DNA of 64,000 nt from Pseudomonas zanjanensis (lineage in GTDB: Bacteria; Pseudomonadota; Gammaproteobacteria; Pseudomonadales; Pseudomonadaceae): the NCBI RefSeq assembly GCF_014268745.2, contig NZ_JABWRB020000001.1, forward strand, positions 2,418,001 through 2,482,000. The letters run 5' to 3'. Under the pieces are notes generated by a model, which saw nothing but the letters and a program-made list of their open reading frames with translations, did no database searches and was not told the DNA's origin. Both the position numbers and the translations under genes were made by a program. Position 1 is the stretch's first letter, and each line of letters starts with the position of its first letter. Positions 1 through 7,596 of the stretch are shown one piece after another.

Positions 1-359
1 TCGCCATGACCGTGCGGGCGATGAAAGCCGGTGCCGTGGACTTCCTCGCCAAACCGTTCCGCGAACAAGACCTGATCGACGCCGTGACCGCCGCCCATCA
101 CCAGGACCGCCAGCGGCGCGAGTCCGAACGCGGCCATCAGCAAGTGTTTGAGCGCCACGCCACCTTGACGCCCCGGGAACAGCAGGTCATGGCGCTGGCG
201 GTGTCGGGCCTGATGAACAAGCAGATCGCCGGGGAACTGGGCTTGAGTGAAATCACCGTAAAAATTCACCGCGGCCAGGCCATGCGCAAGATGTGCGCGC
301 GCTCGTTCGCCGATCTGGTGCGCATGGCCCAGGTGTTGGAACTGCGCGGCAAGCATTAG
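1..359 (+). CDS. FixJ/NarL-type response regulator, C-terminal part (5' end outside window)
   Basis: The gene is cut by the window edge and only about 118 codons are visible. The first residues (AMKAGAVDFLAKPF) are the end of a receiver domain with the conserved lysine-proline of beta5. A GerE/LuxR helix-turn-helix follows (LTPREQQVMALAVSGL, then EITVKIHRGQAMRKM). This layout is that of FixJ-class two-component DNA-binding regulators. The stop is at 357-359. A stand-alone receiver gene follows 101 bp downstream on the same strand, so the two may belong to one phosphorelay. The partner kinase is probably upstream, outside the window. Target genes cannot be told from the sequence. Confidence 0.9.
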   Translation, partial: AMTVRAMKAGAVDFLAKPFREQDLIDAVTAAHHQDRQRRESERGHQQVFERHATLTPREQQVMALAVSGLMNKQIAGELGLSEITVKIHRGQAMRKMCARSFADLVRMAQVLELRGKH

Positions 360-363
360 AAAG

Positions 364-379
364 TTCATACCCACGTATA
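364..379. promoter_or_regulatory. ATAC-N4-GTAT palindrome, copy 1
   Basis: TTCATACCCACGTATA contains the dyad ATAC-CCAC-GTAT. It lies 81 bp before the receiver gene at 461. A 14/16 identical copy lies at 848-863 before the flavoprotein gene. It may be an operator for the FixJ-type regulator at the window start. That link is inference. Confidence 0.4.
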
Positions 380-460
380 CTTGGCGGAACCATCGGACGG
401 CGTATCTTGCAGTGACACGGGCGCCTTTATGGCTACCTGATATCACCTCCAGGTATCGAC

Positions 461-835
461 ATGTCCAACACGGCAATTATTTCAATCATTGATGACGATG
501 AGTCAGTTCGAATTGCATTGGATGGCTTGTTACGTTCCCATGGTTACCAAGTTAAAACATACGCCAGCGCCTTGGATTTTCTATCTTTTGGTGAACTTGA
601 AAGCACGGCGTGCCTGATATCGGATGTTCAAATGCCCGGCATGACCGGTATTCAAATGTACGATCGATTGGCGACCCTGGGCATTCTTATCCCGATCATC
701 TTCATCACTGGATATCCCGGCGTCCCCCCTCGTGTCAGCGTTGCTGCACCCAAGCCAGTGGCATTTTTCCCGAAACCCTTTGACTGCGCTGAGTTGATCG
801 CCTGCATCGAGTCGGTACTCACCCGGTCTGCTTGA
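461..835 (+). CDS. stand-alone response regulator receiver (CheY/FixJ-N like)
   Basis: 124-residue single-domain receiver. The acidic pair is seen in SIIDDDESVR (residues about 9-18), the phospho-acceptor Asp in LISDVQMPGMTG (about residue 54), and the conserved Lys in FFPKPFD (about 105). There is no output domain, so it may pass phosphate to another protein or act as a phosphate sink. The N-terminal sequence is closest to FixJ-type receivers. It follows a FixJ-like regulator and precedes an NDH-2-like oxidoreductase, all on one strand. AT content is a little higher than in the neighbours. The start is preceded by a weak AGG about 8 bp upstream. Confidence 0.85.
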   Translation: MSNTAIISIIDDDESVRIALDGLLRSHGYQVKTYASALDFLSFGELESTACLISDVQMPGMTGIQMYDRLATLGILIPIIFITGYPGVPPRVSVAAPKPVAFFPKPFDCAELIACIESVLTRSA

Positions 836-847
836 CCACTGCGCCCC

Positions 848-863
848 TTCATACCTTCGTATA
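848..863. promoter_or_regulatory. ATAC-N4-GTAT palindrome, copy 2
   Basis: TTCATACCTTCGTATA contains the dyad ATAC-CTTC-GTAT, matching the copy at 364-379. It sits about 209 bp before the flavoprotein start at 1072. Between them lies about 200 bp in which I see no convincing gene, although an open frame from a GTG at 907 runs into the flavoprotein. Confidence 0.4.
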
Positions 864-1071
864 GATCACCCCTACCCAGGCATAGCCCCGATGACCTTAT
901 GTAGAAGTGTTAAACACAGGTCCTGCCAATAAGCTTTCCCACAGCGAACCGAAACTGAATGTGCTCGATATCAATTCATTGAAGCCCGGCATTTTTGGAG
1001 TAGTTCGCGACACGGTCACGCTGAAACAGTTAAACAAATCAACGTATCGATTTTGTCTTCGGGAGCTCATC

Positions 1072-2274
1072 ATGAAACAACATATTCTGGTTGTTGGCGC
1101 AGGTTTCGGCGGAGTCTGGAGCGCATTGAGCGCCGCCCGCCTACTGGACCAACACGATCGCAATGACGTGCAGATCAGCGTCCTGGCCCCCCAGGCTGAA
1201 CTGCGCATCCGACCTCGCTTCTACGAGCCAGACGTCCATACCATGGCCGCACCGCTGGGTGACCTGTTCGACGCGGTGGGCGTGAAATTCGTCCAAGGCT
1301 CGGCGAGCAGTATCGATGTCGACAATAAGCGGGTTGGCTACGTGGATGTGTTCGGCACCCAGGGCACCCTGGGCTACGACCGCCTGGTGCTCGCGGCGGG
1401 CAGCCAACTGGTTCGCCCTGACCTCGAAGGCATGATCGAGCACGCCTTCGACGTTGATGAAATCGAACAGGCCACCCGTCTCGAGGCCCACCTCAAATCC
1501 TTGAAAAATCTGCCAGACAGCCCGGCCCGCAACACGGTGGTGGTGGCTGGCGGCGGCTTTACCGGGATCGAAACCGCCACCGAAATGCCCGCACGCCTGC
1601 GCGCTGCCCTCGGCGATGACGCGGACATCCGCGTCATCGTGGTAGATCGCGGACCGCAGATCGGCGCAGCGTTGGGCGACGGTATTCGCCCGTCCATTGT
1701 CGAAGCGTCCGAGCACCTGGGTATCGAATGGGTCCTCAACGCCTCGGTCGAGTCGGTGGATGCCGGTGGCGTTACCCTGTCGAGCGGCCAGCGTATCGAG
1801 TCCCATACCGTGATCTGGACCGTGGGGTTCCGCGCCAGTCCGCTGACCCAGCAGGTTCCCGGCACCCGTGATCGCCAGGGTCGCCTGCACGTCGATGCCA
1901 ACCTGAAAGTCCTGGGCCAGAACGACATATTTGCCACCGGTGACGTGGCCTACGCCGCCACCGACACCCTGGGCAACTACGCCGCGATGTCCTGCCAGCA
2001 CGCCATCGCCCTGGGCCGCTATGCCGGCAATAACGTCGCGGCCGACTTGCTGGGCGTCGCGCCGATGGCCTACAGCCAACCCAAGTACGTGACCTGCCTG
2101 GACCTCGGTGCCTGGGGCGCGGTGTATACCGAAGGCTGGGATCGCCAACTCAAATTGGTCGGGCAAGAAGCCAAGGAGCTCAAGACCCAGATCAACACCG
2201 TGTGGATCTATCCGCCGGCGGCTGATCGCGCGACCGCCCTGGCCGCGGCCGATCCATCGATTCCGGTAGCCTGA
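1072..2274 (+). CDS. NDH-2-like NAD(P)/FAD-dependent oxidoreductase
   Basis: 400-residue pyridine nucleotide-disulfide oxidoreductase-fold flavoprotein resembling type II NADH dehydrogenases. Seen: N-terminal FAD-binding motif ILVVGAGFGGVWSAL (residues 5-19), second Rossmann motif VVVAGGGFTGIETATE (about 156-171), and the C-terminal FAD motif DIFATGDVAYA (about 284-294). Type II enzymes pass electrons from NADH to quinone without pumping protons and lie on the membrane surface. No clear membrane anchor is seen here. The frame is open from a GTG at 907, but ATG 1072 is chosen because GGGAG lies 6 bp upstream and the fold starts there. A strong terminator follows. The electron acceptor is unknown. 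Confidence 0.85.
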   Translation: MKQHILVVGAGFGGVWSALSAARLLDQHDRNDVQISVLAPQAELRIRPRFYEPDVHTMAAPLGDLFDAVGVKFVQGSASSIDVDNKRVGYVDVFGTQGTLGYDRLVLAAGSQLVRPDLEGMIEHAFDVDEIEQATRLEAHLKSLKNLPDSPARNTVVVAGGGFTGIETATEMPARLRAALGDDADIRVIVVDRGPQIGAALGDGIRPSIVEASEHLGIEWVLNASVESVDAGGVTLSSGQRIESHTVIWTVGFRASPLTQQVPGTRDRQGRLHVDANLKVLGQNDIFATGDVAYAATDTLGNYAAMSCQHAIALGRYAGNNVAADLLGVAPMAYSQPKYVTCLDLGAWGAVYTEGWDRQLKLVGQEAKELKTQINTVWIYPPAADRATALAAADPSIPVA

Positions 2275-2327
2275 GTCCCGTATCCGACCCCGGCCAGTCC
2301 CTCCTTTCTGCGCCGGTCTTTCCCGGA

Positions 2328-2363
2328 CGCCTGCCAACGATACTTGGGCAGGCGTTTTTTTTT
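2328..2363 (+). terminator. rho-independent terminator after the flavoprotein gene
   Basis: A perfect 8-bp stem, CGCCTGCC (2328-2335) with GGCAGGCG (2347-2354), has an 11-nt loop and is followed by nine T residues. Confidence 0.9.
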
Positions 2364-2486
2364 AGGCGCACGTCCCCAAGCCAGGTTGAATATCGTCACT
2401 GCCCAGCAAAATCCGTAGCAATGCCCGCCCCTTACGCCTTGTGCACAAGGTAAGGTAGGCAGAAATCATCCGGATCGAGGTGTGCC

Positions 2487-3398
2487 GTGGCGTCCTATTC
2501 CTTGCGTCAGCTGAAGTACTTCGTCACCACCGTCGAATGTGGCAGCGTCGCTGAAGCGTCCCGCAAGCTGTACATCGCCCAACCGTCGATCGCCACCGCC
2601 ATCAAGGGCTTGGAAGACAGTTTCGGCGTGCAACTGCTCATTCGTCATCACGCCCAGGGCGTATCGTTGACGCCCGGTGGCGCGCGTTTCTACCGCAAGG
2701 CCCAGGAGCTGTTGCGCATGGCCCGGGAGTTCGAGCAGAACGCGCTGGCCGACAACGACGTGGTCAGCGGGCAGATCGACATCGGCTGCTTCGAAACCGT
2801 CGCCCCGCTCTACCTGCCGCGGCTGATCGCCGGTTTCCGCGAGCGCTTTCCCGGGGTGGAAATTCGCGTACAGGATGGCGAACAACAGGAGCTGGTACAG
2901 GGCCTGACGGGGGGGCGTTTCGACCTGGCGATCTTCTATGAACACGACCTCGACAGCACCATCGAGACCGAAGCACTGACGGCACCGCAACGCCCCTATG
3001 CGCTGTTGCCGGCGGGCCATCGCTTCGCCGATCAGGCCCAGGTGTCGCTGCGTGACCTGGCCCTCGAACCGATGATCCTGCTGGACGTACAGCCCAGTCG
3101 CACCTACTTCGTGAGCATCTTCGAAGAGCTGGGCCTGACGCCCAACATTGTGTTCAGCTCGCCGTCCATCGAGATGGTCCGAGGCATGGTCGGCCAGTCC
3201 TTCGGCTTCGCCGTACTGGTGACCCGCCCGCACTCCACCTGCACCTACGACGGGCAGCACCTGGTGTGCGTCGACATCGCCGAGGACGTGACCGGTTCGG
3301 CGCTGGTGGCCGGCTGGCTCAAGCGCGCCCACCTGACCAAACCGGCCCAATTGTTCGTGGATTACTGCAAAGAACAGTTCAAGCAATGGCTGGCCTGA
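2487..3398 (+). CDS. LysR-family transcriptional regulator
   Basis: 303 residues. The N-terminal winged helix-turn-helix covers residues about 4-63 (LRQLKYFVTTVECGSVAEAS and AQPSIATAIKGLEDSFG). A periplasmic-binding-protein-like effector domain runs from about 92 to 295. The start is a GTG with GAGG 7 bp upstream; no ATG fits better. LysR proteins usually control a neighbouring or divergent gene. Here the next gene is over 700 bp away and convergent, so the target is not evident. The upstream gene ends in a terminator, so this is a single-gene unit. Confidence 0.9.
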   Translation: MASYSLRQLKYFVTTVECGSVAEASRKLYIAQPSIATAIKGLEDSFGVQLLIRHHAQGVSLTPGGARFYRKAQELLRMAREFEQNALADNDVVSGQIDIGCFETVAPLYLPRLIAGFRERFPGVEIRVQDGEQQELVQGLTGGRFDLAIFYEHDLDSTIETEALTAPQRPYALLPAGHRFADQAQVSLRDLALEPMILLDVQPSRTYFVSIFEELGLTPNIVFSSPSIEMVRGMVGQSFGFAVLVTRPHSTCTYDGQHLVCVDIAEDVTGSALVAGWLKRAHLTKPAQLFVDYCKEQFKQWLA

Positions 3399-3432
3399 TG
3401 CCCATGCCACCACCCCGCCAGACATTAATCCT

Positions 3433-3566
3433 TGTGGCGAGGGGATTTATCCCCGTTGGGCTGCGCAGCAGCCCCCTTAAGCACTCAACCCAATCTGTCT
3501 AATACACCAGGTTGTCAGCTTTTAGGGCCGCTTCGCGCCCCAACGGGGATAAATCCCCTCGCCACA
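3433..3566. repeat. REP doublet (REPIN), variant arm GAGGGGATTTATCCCC
   Basis: Two REP arms in inverted orientation, TGTGGCGAGGGGATTTATCC and its reverse complement, flank about 80 bp holding GCTGCGCAGCAGC. The whole can fold into a long hairpin. The arm sequence differs from the GGGAGCTTGCTCCC version found elsewhere in the window. Confidence 0.85.
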
Positions 3567-4063
3567 AAAAGGCTGTGTTCGCCACAGGTTCGGTCTTTGC
3601 AAGTGAATGGGGTTTGAATGCCCCACACCACCGCCCAGTCAAACACCAGACCCTGTGGCGAGGGAGCTTGCTCCCGCTGGGGTGGCGAAGCGCCCCCAAA
3701 ACAAGCTGACCCAATCAACCTGCCCCCCCGCGGTGAACGCGTTGGGGCTGCTGCGCAGCCCAGCGGGAGCAAGCTCCCTCGCCACAAAAAAACGGGGTTC
3801 GCCACAGGTTGGTGGTCGCCAATAATGGATTTTGAATAACCCACACCACCGCCCAGTCAAACACCAGACCCTGTGGCGAGGGAGCTTGCTCCCGCTGGGG
3901 TGCGAAGCGCCCCCAAAACAAGCTGACCCAATCAACCTGGCACACCGCGGTGAACGCGTTGGGGCTGCTGCGCAGCCCAGCGGGAACAAGCTCCCTCGCC
4001 ACAAAAAGGCTGTGTTCGCCACAGGTCGGTCTTTGCAAGTGAATGGGGTTTGAATGCCCCACC
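3566..4063. repeat. imperfect tandem repeat of about 218 bp carrying two REPINs
   Basis: CACACCACCGCCCAGTCAAA starts at 3624 and again at 3842, each followed by a GTGGCGAGGGAGCTTGCTCCC REPIN (3653-3786 and 3871-4003). The flank GGCTGTGTTCGCCACAGG occurs at 3571 and 4008, i.e. two periods apart. With the preceding REPIN the gap 3399-4114 is almost wholly repeat. I see no gene in it; the many short open frames are repeat artefacts. Confidence 0.8.
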
Positions 4064-4114
4064 CACTCTCCAGCCATACACAAAGCGGTGCTCGTCAAAA
4101 GCGCGGTTCGCTGT

Positions 4115-5155
4115 CTAGCGAGCCGCCCAGGCATTGAACCGTTGTTCCAGTTCCTCGCCATGGTCGACCCAGAACTCCGCGTCCACGGCTTGGGCTTCAG
4201 CCAGGTTGGCCTCGGCGGTGGGCAACTGTTCCTGTACCGCCGTCGGCAACAACGCCAGTGTCTTGCGGTGCACCGGCCCATAAGGGATGTTTTCCGAAAA
4301 TACCTTCTGGGCCTGCGGCTGGCTGGCAAAGGCAATGAACTGCTCGGCCAGGGCCTTGTTCGGGGTGCCCTTGACCACGGCCCAGTACTCCGGGTCGTAC
4401 AGGCTCTGGGGCCAGACAATGCTCAACTTCATGCCTTCCTTCTGCGCCGACGCGATACGCCCGTTGTAGGCCGCACTCATCGCCACGTCCCCCGCCACCA
4501 GCCATTGCGCCGGTTGCGCGCCGGCCTCCCACCACTGGATGTTCGGCTTGATCTGGTCCAGTTTGGCGAAGGCCCGGGATACGCCTTGGGGAGTGTTCAA
4601 CACCTTGTACAAGTCCTGGGACTTGACCCCATCGGCCAGCAAGGCGATCTCCAGGGTGTACTTGGCCCCCTTGCGCAGGCCGCGCTTGCCCGGGTACTCG
4701 GCGACGTTCCAGAAATCCGCCCAGGACCTGGGTGCCTTGGCGAGCTTGGTCTGGTCATAGGCCAAGACCATCGACCACACATAGGTGGCGACACCACACT
4801 CATTGAGCGCACCCGGCACATAGTTCGCCGGGTCGCCAAGGCCTGTCAGGTCGAGCTTTTCGAACAAGCCTTCCTCACAGCCCCGCAACAGCTCCGGGCT
4901 TTCCACTTCGACCACGTCCCAACTGGTGTGACCGGCCGCGACCATCGCCTTGATCTTCGACAGCTCACCGTTGTATTCGCCGGCCACAATGCTTCCTGCA
5001 CCGCTGGCGTTGAAGGGTTGGAAGTAGGCCTTGTCCTGGGCCTGCTTGGTGGCACCGCCAAAGGAAATCACGGTCAAGCTCTGGGGCGCGGCCATGACGC
5101 TGGAACTCAACAACGCCAATGCACACGCAATATTGCAACGCAAGGATCTGGACAT
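4115..5155 (-). CDS. periplasmic substrate-binding protein, polyamine (PotD/PotF-like) type
   Basis: 346 residues with a signal peptide (MSRSLRCNIACALALLSSSV..., likely cut after MAA near residue 23). The mature part starts LTVISFGGATKQAQDKAYF, typical of extracellular solute-binding family 1 proteins for putrescine, spermidine and related cations. Motifs include WDVVEVESPEL and a C-terminal WVDHGEELEQRFNAW. It is the last gene of a leftward cluster with ArgE-like, DUF1028, RidA and flavin monooxygenase genes. No ATP-binding subunit or permease gene is next to it; downstream is only repeat DNA. It is therefore an orphan binding protein or relies on a distant transporter. Confidence 0.88.
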   Translation of the reverse strand: MSRSLRCNIACALALLSSSVMAAPQSLTVISFGGATKQAQDKAYFQPFNASGAGSIVAGEYNGELSKIKAMVAAGHTSWDVVEVESPELLRGCEEGLFEKLDLTGLGDPANYVPGALNECGVATYVWSMVLAYDQTKLAKAPRSWADFWNVAEYPGKRGLRKGAKYTLEIALLADGVKSQDLYKVLNTPQGVSRAFAKLDQIKPNIQWWEAGAQPAQWLVAGDVAMSAAYNGRIASAQKEGMKLSIVWPQSLYDPEYWAVVKGTPNKALAEQFIAFASQPQAQKVFSENIPYGPVHRKTLALLPTAVQEQLPTAEANLAEAQAVDAEFWVDHGEELEQRFNAWAAR

Positions 5156-5174
5156 GGAGCGGTTCCTCGAAAAT

Positions 5175-5198
5175 GCCGGCTCGCCCGCACGAGCCGGC
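5175..5198 (-). terminator. intra-operon GC-rich hairpin before the binding-protein gene
   Basis: A perfect 9-bp stem, GCCGGCTCG with CGAGCCGGC around a 6-nt loop, is followed on the minus strand by ATTTT. It lies between the small ORF and the solute-binding-protein start at 5155. It could act as a partial terminator or as an RNA-stability element. Confidence 0.5.
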
Positions 5199-5206
5199 GA
5201 CGGGAC

Positions 5207-5323
5207 TCAAGGGTGGCCGTAAGCGCGGGCGGTGTGGTCTACAGCAATAAGGCTCTGGTCGGCCCATTCGTTGATGGCGGCATCACGGGCCGCCAGCATT
5301 TTCCTGCAACGGAAATCGTTCAC
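5207..5323 (-). CDS. small ORF, 38 residues, unknown function
   Basis: Not recognised. A GTG start at 5323 has AGGAG 8 bp upstream, a strong ribosome-binding site. The peptide begins MNDFRCRKMLAARDAAIN and ends in ARAYGHP, with no signal peptide or membrane segment. It starts 16 bp after the ArgE-like stop and ends just before a GC-rich hairpin. Codon use looks like that of the neighbours. It could be a real small protein, a leader peptide, or the remnant of a longer gene. Confidence 0.45.
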   Translation of the reverse strand: MNDFRCRKMLAARDAAINEWADQSLIAVDHTARAYGHP

Positions 5324-5338
5324 CTCGGCATCTCCTGG

Positions 5339-6508
5339 TCACGGACCATTGGGTTCACTGAGATAGCTCGCCAACCGATCCATCAAGCGATCGCAGGCAG
5401 CCATTTGTTCAACGCTCACGTACTCGTCGGGCTTGTGCCCCTGGTCCATGCTGCCGGGGCCACAGACCACCGTCGGCACGCCGGCCTGGTGAAACAGGCC
5501 GCCTTCGGTGCCAAAGGCGACGGTGCTGAAAGCGTCGCTGCCGCACAGTCGCGCAACCAGTTGGGCGGCCGCGCTTTCAGGCGAAGTGGCCAGGCCCGGG
5601 TAGGCCGACAGCGGCTCGAAACGGATCGCCGTATCCCCCGCCACCGCCTGCATCGCCGGCAGCAGGGTCTGTTGCGCATAACCTTGCAATTGCTCGACCA
5701 CCACGTGCGGATTGAAATCCGGCAAGGCGCGCACTTCGAAGTCGAAACGGCAATCGGCCGGGACAATGTTCAATGCCGTACCGCCCTGGATCACGCCGAC
5801 CTGCACCGTGGAAAACGCCGGGGCAAAGCGCGGGTCGTGCCGTGACGGCTCGGCCAGTTCTGCACCGATCTCGCTCAGTCGCACCATCAGGCGCGCGGCC
5901 TGCTCGATGGCGTTGACACCGTAAGGTGCATAGGCCGAATGGCAGGCCGCGCCTCGAACATGGCAACGCATCGCCAACTTGCCTTTGTGCCCCAACACCG
6001 GTTGGAGTTGGGTGGGTTCGCCGATCAGGCACAAGGCCGGTTGAGGGATGCGTTGTGGCAACACCTCCAACAGGCTGCGCACGCCCAGGCAACCGATCTC
6101 TTCGTCATAGGAAAACGCCAGGTGCACCGGCCGGCTCAGCGGGCTGGACAGAAACATCGGCACCGCCGCCAGCACCGAAGCCAGATATCCCTTCATGTCC
6201 GCCGTACCGCGCCCGAACCATTTGCCGTCTATCTCGGTCAGTCGGAACGGATCGACCGTCCAGGCCTGCCCGTCCACCGGCACCACATCGGTGTGCCCGG
6301 ACAACACCACGCCACCGGGCACCGACGGGCCAATGCTCGCCAGCAAGTTCGCCTTGGTTCCCTCGGCGTTGTAGATCAGCTCGCTATCCACGCCCAGCCC
6401 TTGCAAGTAGTCGCGCACGAACTCGATCAAGGCCAGGTTCGAATCGCGGCTGACCGTGGCAAAGCCCACCAACCGTTCGAGCAACGCCCGGCTGCGCAGC
6501 TCACTCAT
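5339..6508 (-). CDS. ArgE/DapE-family (M20) deacylase, acetylornithine deacetylase-like
   Basis: 389-residue M20 zinc hydrolase. The first metal motif is LSGHTDVVPVD (His-x-Asp), followed by the bridging Asp in GRGTADMKGYL and the Glu-Glu pair in YDEEIGCLG. The length fits ArgE. A proper arginine-biosynthesis ArgE is usually encoded elsewhere in Pseudomonas. The setting here (RidA, DUF1028, monooxygenase, polyamine-type binding protein) suggests hydrolysis of an N-acyl amino acid or N-acylamine taken up as nutrient. ATG 6508 is preferred over ATG 6523 because GGAG lies 9 bp before it. It overlaps the end of the DUF1028 gene by 8 bp, implying translational coupling. Confidence 0.88.
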   Translation of the reverse strand: MSELRSRALLERLVGFATVSRDSNLALIEFVRDYLQGLGVDSELIYNAEGTKANLLASIGPSVPGGVVLSGHTDVVPVDGQAWTVDPFRLTEIDGKWFGRGTADMKGYLASVLAAVPMFLSSPLSRPVHLAFSYDEEIGCLGVRSLLEVLPQRIPQPALCLIGEPTQLQPVLGHKGKLAMRCHVRGAACHSAYAPYGVNAIEQAARLMVRLSEIGAELAEPSRHDPRFAPAFSTVQVGVIQGGTALNIVPADCRFDFEVRALPDFNPHVVVEQLQGYAQQTLLPAMQAVAGDTAIRFEPLSAYPGLATSPESAAAQLVARLCGSDAFSTVAFGTEGGLFHQAGVPTVVCGPGSMDQGHKPDEYVSVEQMAACDRLMDRLASYLSEPNGP

Positions 6509-7175
6509 CACCCGGCACTCCATAACTCGGCGCCAGGGTCGGGTTGAGCGCGCGGGTCAGGTAATCCTGCAGTTGCGGCTGATAGGCGAGCCAGAGCTTT
6601 TCCAACTCGCCGATGGGGTTTTCCTCGGCCCAGTCCACCCGCAAATCGACGACGGGCCACGTCAGGTCATCGACCACCGACAGCGCTGCCGAATGCACCG
6701 CCCCAGCCTCCCCGCCCGCCGCCTGCCCGGCCTGTAACGCACTCATCAAGCGTGATGCAAGGCAGCCACCGCCCTGCTCGAAGGCGGTGACCATGGCCTC
6801 GATCACCGCAGCGTTGGCCAATAGATTGCCGGCCGCCACGCATTGCTCACCGGCCACGGCGTTGTGAGCGCCCAAGGTATGTTCGCCGCTGAACATCGCC
6901 GTGCGGCCCTCGGCATCGATTACCGCCACCTGGCGGTATTGGCTGTAGCCGTTGCGCCCCAGGATCCGCTCCAGCGCCGCTTGCGCCACCTGGCCACCGG
7001 CCAGTTCATCGAGCACCTGCGGCCCCAGGGCCGGCAGGGTAATGTTCTGACTCGACACCGCGCCGACCCCCGCCCGCAACCAGGGGCACCGGGCGCCGAC
7101 GGCAATGCTCGAGGAGCTGATGGCGATGCCCAACTGGCCGGTTTCGGCACAGCGTCCAACGATGGAAAAGGTCAT
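6501..7175 (-). CDS. DUF1028 family protein (Ntn-hydrolase-like)
   Basis: 224 residues, full length for DUF1028. The N-terminus MTFSIVGRCAETGQLGIAIS, the segment GVGAVSSQN and the repeated gly-rich parts (FSGEHTLGAHNAVAGEQCVA) are the family signature. The fold is thought to resemble N-terminal-nucleophile hydrolases, but the activity of most members is unproven. The family is often linked to amino-acid or peptide catabolic operons, as here between RidA and an M20 deacylase. The start is 10 bp after the RidA stop. It is likely cytoplasmic, with no signal peptide. Confidence 0.88.
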   Translation of the reverse strand: MTFSIVGRCAETGQLGIAISSSSIAVGARCPWLRAGVGAVSSQNITLPALGPQVLDELAGGQVAQAALERILGRNGYSQYRQVAVIDAEGRTAMFSGEHTLGAHNAVAGEQCVAAGNLLANAAVIEAMVTAFEQGGGCLASRLMSALQAGQAAGGEAGAVHSAALSVVDDLTWPVVDLRVDWAEENPIGELEKLWLAYQPQLQDYLTRALNPTLAPSYGVPGDE

Positions 7176-7185
7176 GCTCCGCTCC

Positions 7186-7596
7186 TTATTCAGGGATCAC
7201 CGCGATCACGTCGATTTCCATCAGCCACTGTGGCTGGCCCAAGGCGCTGACCACCAACCCGGTGGAAATCGGAAACACGCCCTTGAGCCACTTGCCGACC
7301 TCCTGGTACACCGGCTCGCGATAACGCGGATCGATCAGGTACGTCGTGGTCTTGACGATGTGGCTCAGGTCGCTGCCGGCCTCTTCCAGCAATTGCTTGA
7401 CGTTGCGCATGGCCTGCTCGGCCTGGACACGGGGATCGCCAAGGCCCACCAGTTGACCGTTGAAGTCAGTGCCGACCTGGCCGCGCACGTAGACGGTGTT
7501 GCCGGCGCGCACGGCCTGGCACAGGTCGTTGTCCAGCGTCTGGTTCGGGTAGGTGTCCTTGGTGTTGAACATGCGAATACGTGTGTGAGTAGGCAT
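7186..7596 (-). CDS. RidA/YjgF family enamine/imine deaminase-like protein
   Basis: 136 residues. The family core is visible: VYVRGQVGTDFNG, QAEQAMRNVKQLLEEAGSDL and the C-terminal MEIDVIAVIPE. RidA proteins hydrolyse reactive enamines and imines made by flavin- or PLP-dependent enzymes. Here it is translationally coupled (ATGA) to a flavin-dependent monooxygenase. That fits removal of an imine formed by oxidation of an amine. The Arg that marks true imine deaminases (usually in an I-R-x-x-V-E-I context) is replaced here: the end of the protein lacks it, so it may belong to another Rid subfamily. Confidence 0.88.
   Translation of the reverse strand: MPTHTRIRMFNTKDTYPNQTLDNDLCQAVRAGNTVYVRGQVGTDFNGQLVGLGDPRVQAEQAMRNVKQLLEEAGSDLSHIVKTTTYLIDPRYREPVYQEVGKWLKGVFPISTGLVVSALGQPQWLMEIDVIAVIPE

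Noticed and set aside
907..1071. N-terminal extension of the flavoprotein from GTG 907
   Set aside because: The extra 55 residues show no fold, and a good GGGAG site precedes ATG 1072, where the FAD motif begins.
4043..5845. 600-residue plus-strand frame across the binding-protein and ArgE-like genes
   Set aside because: It spans two real minus-strand genes and has a low-complexity shadow composition.
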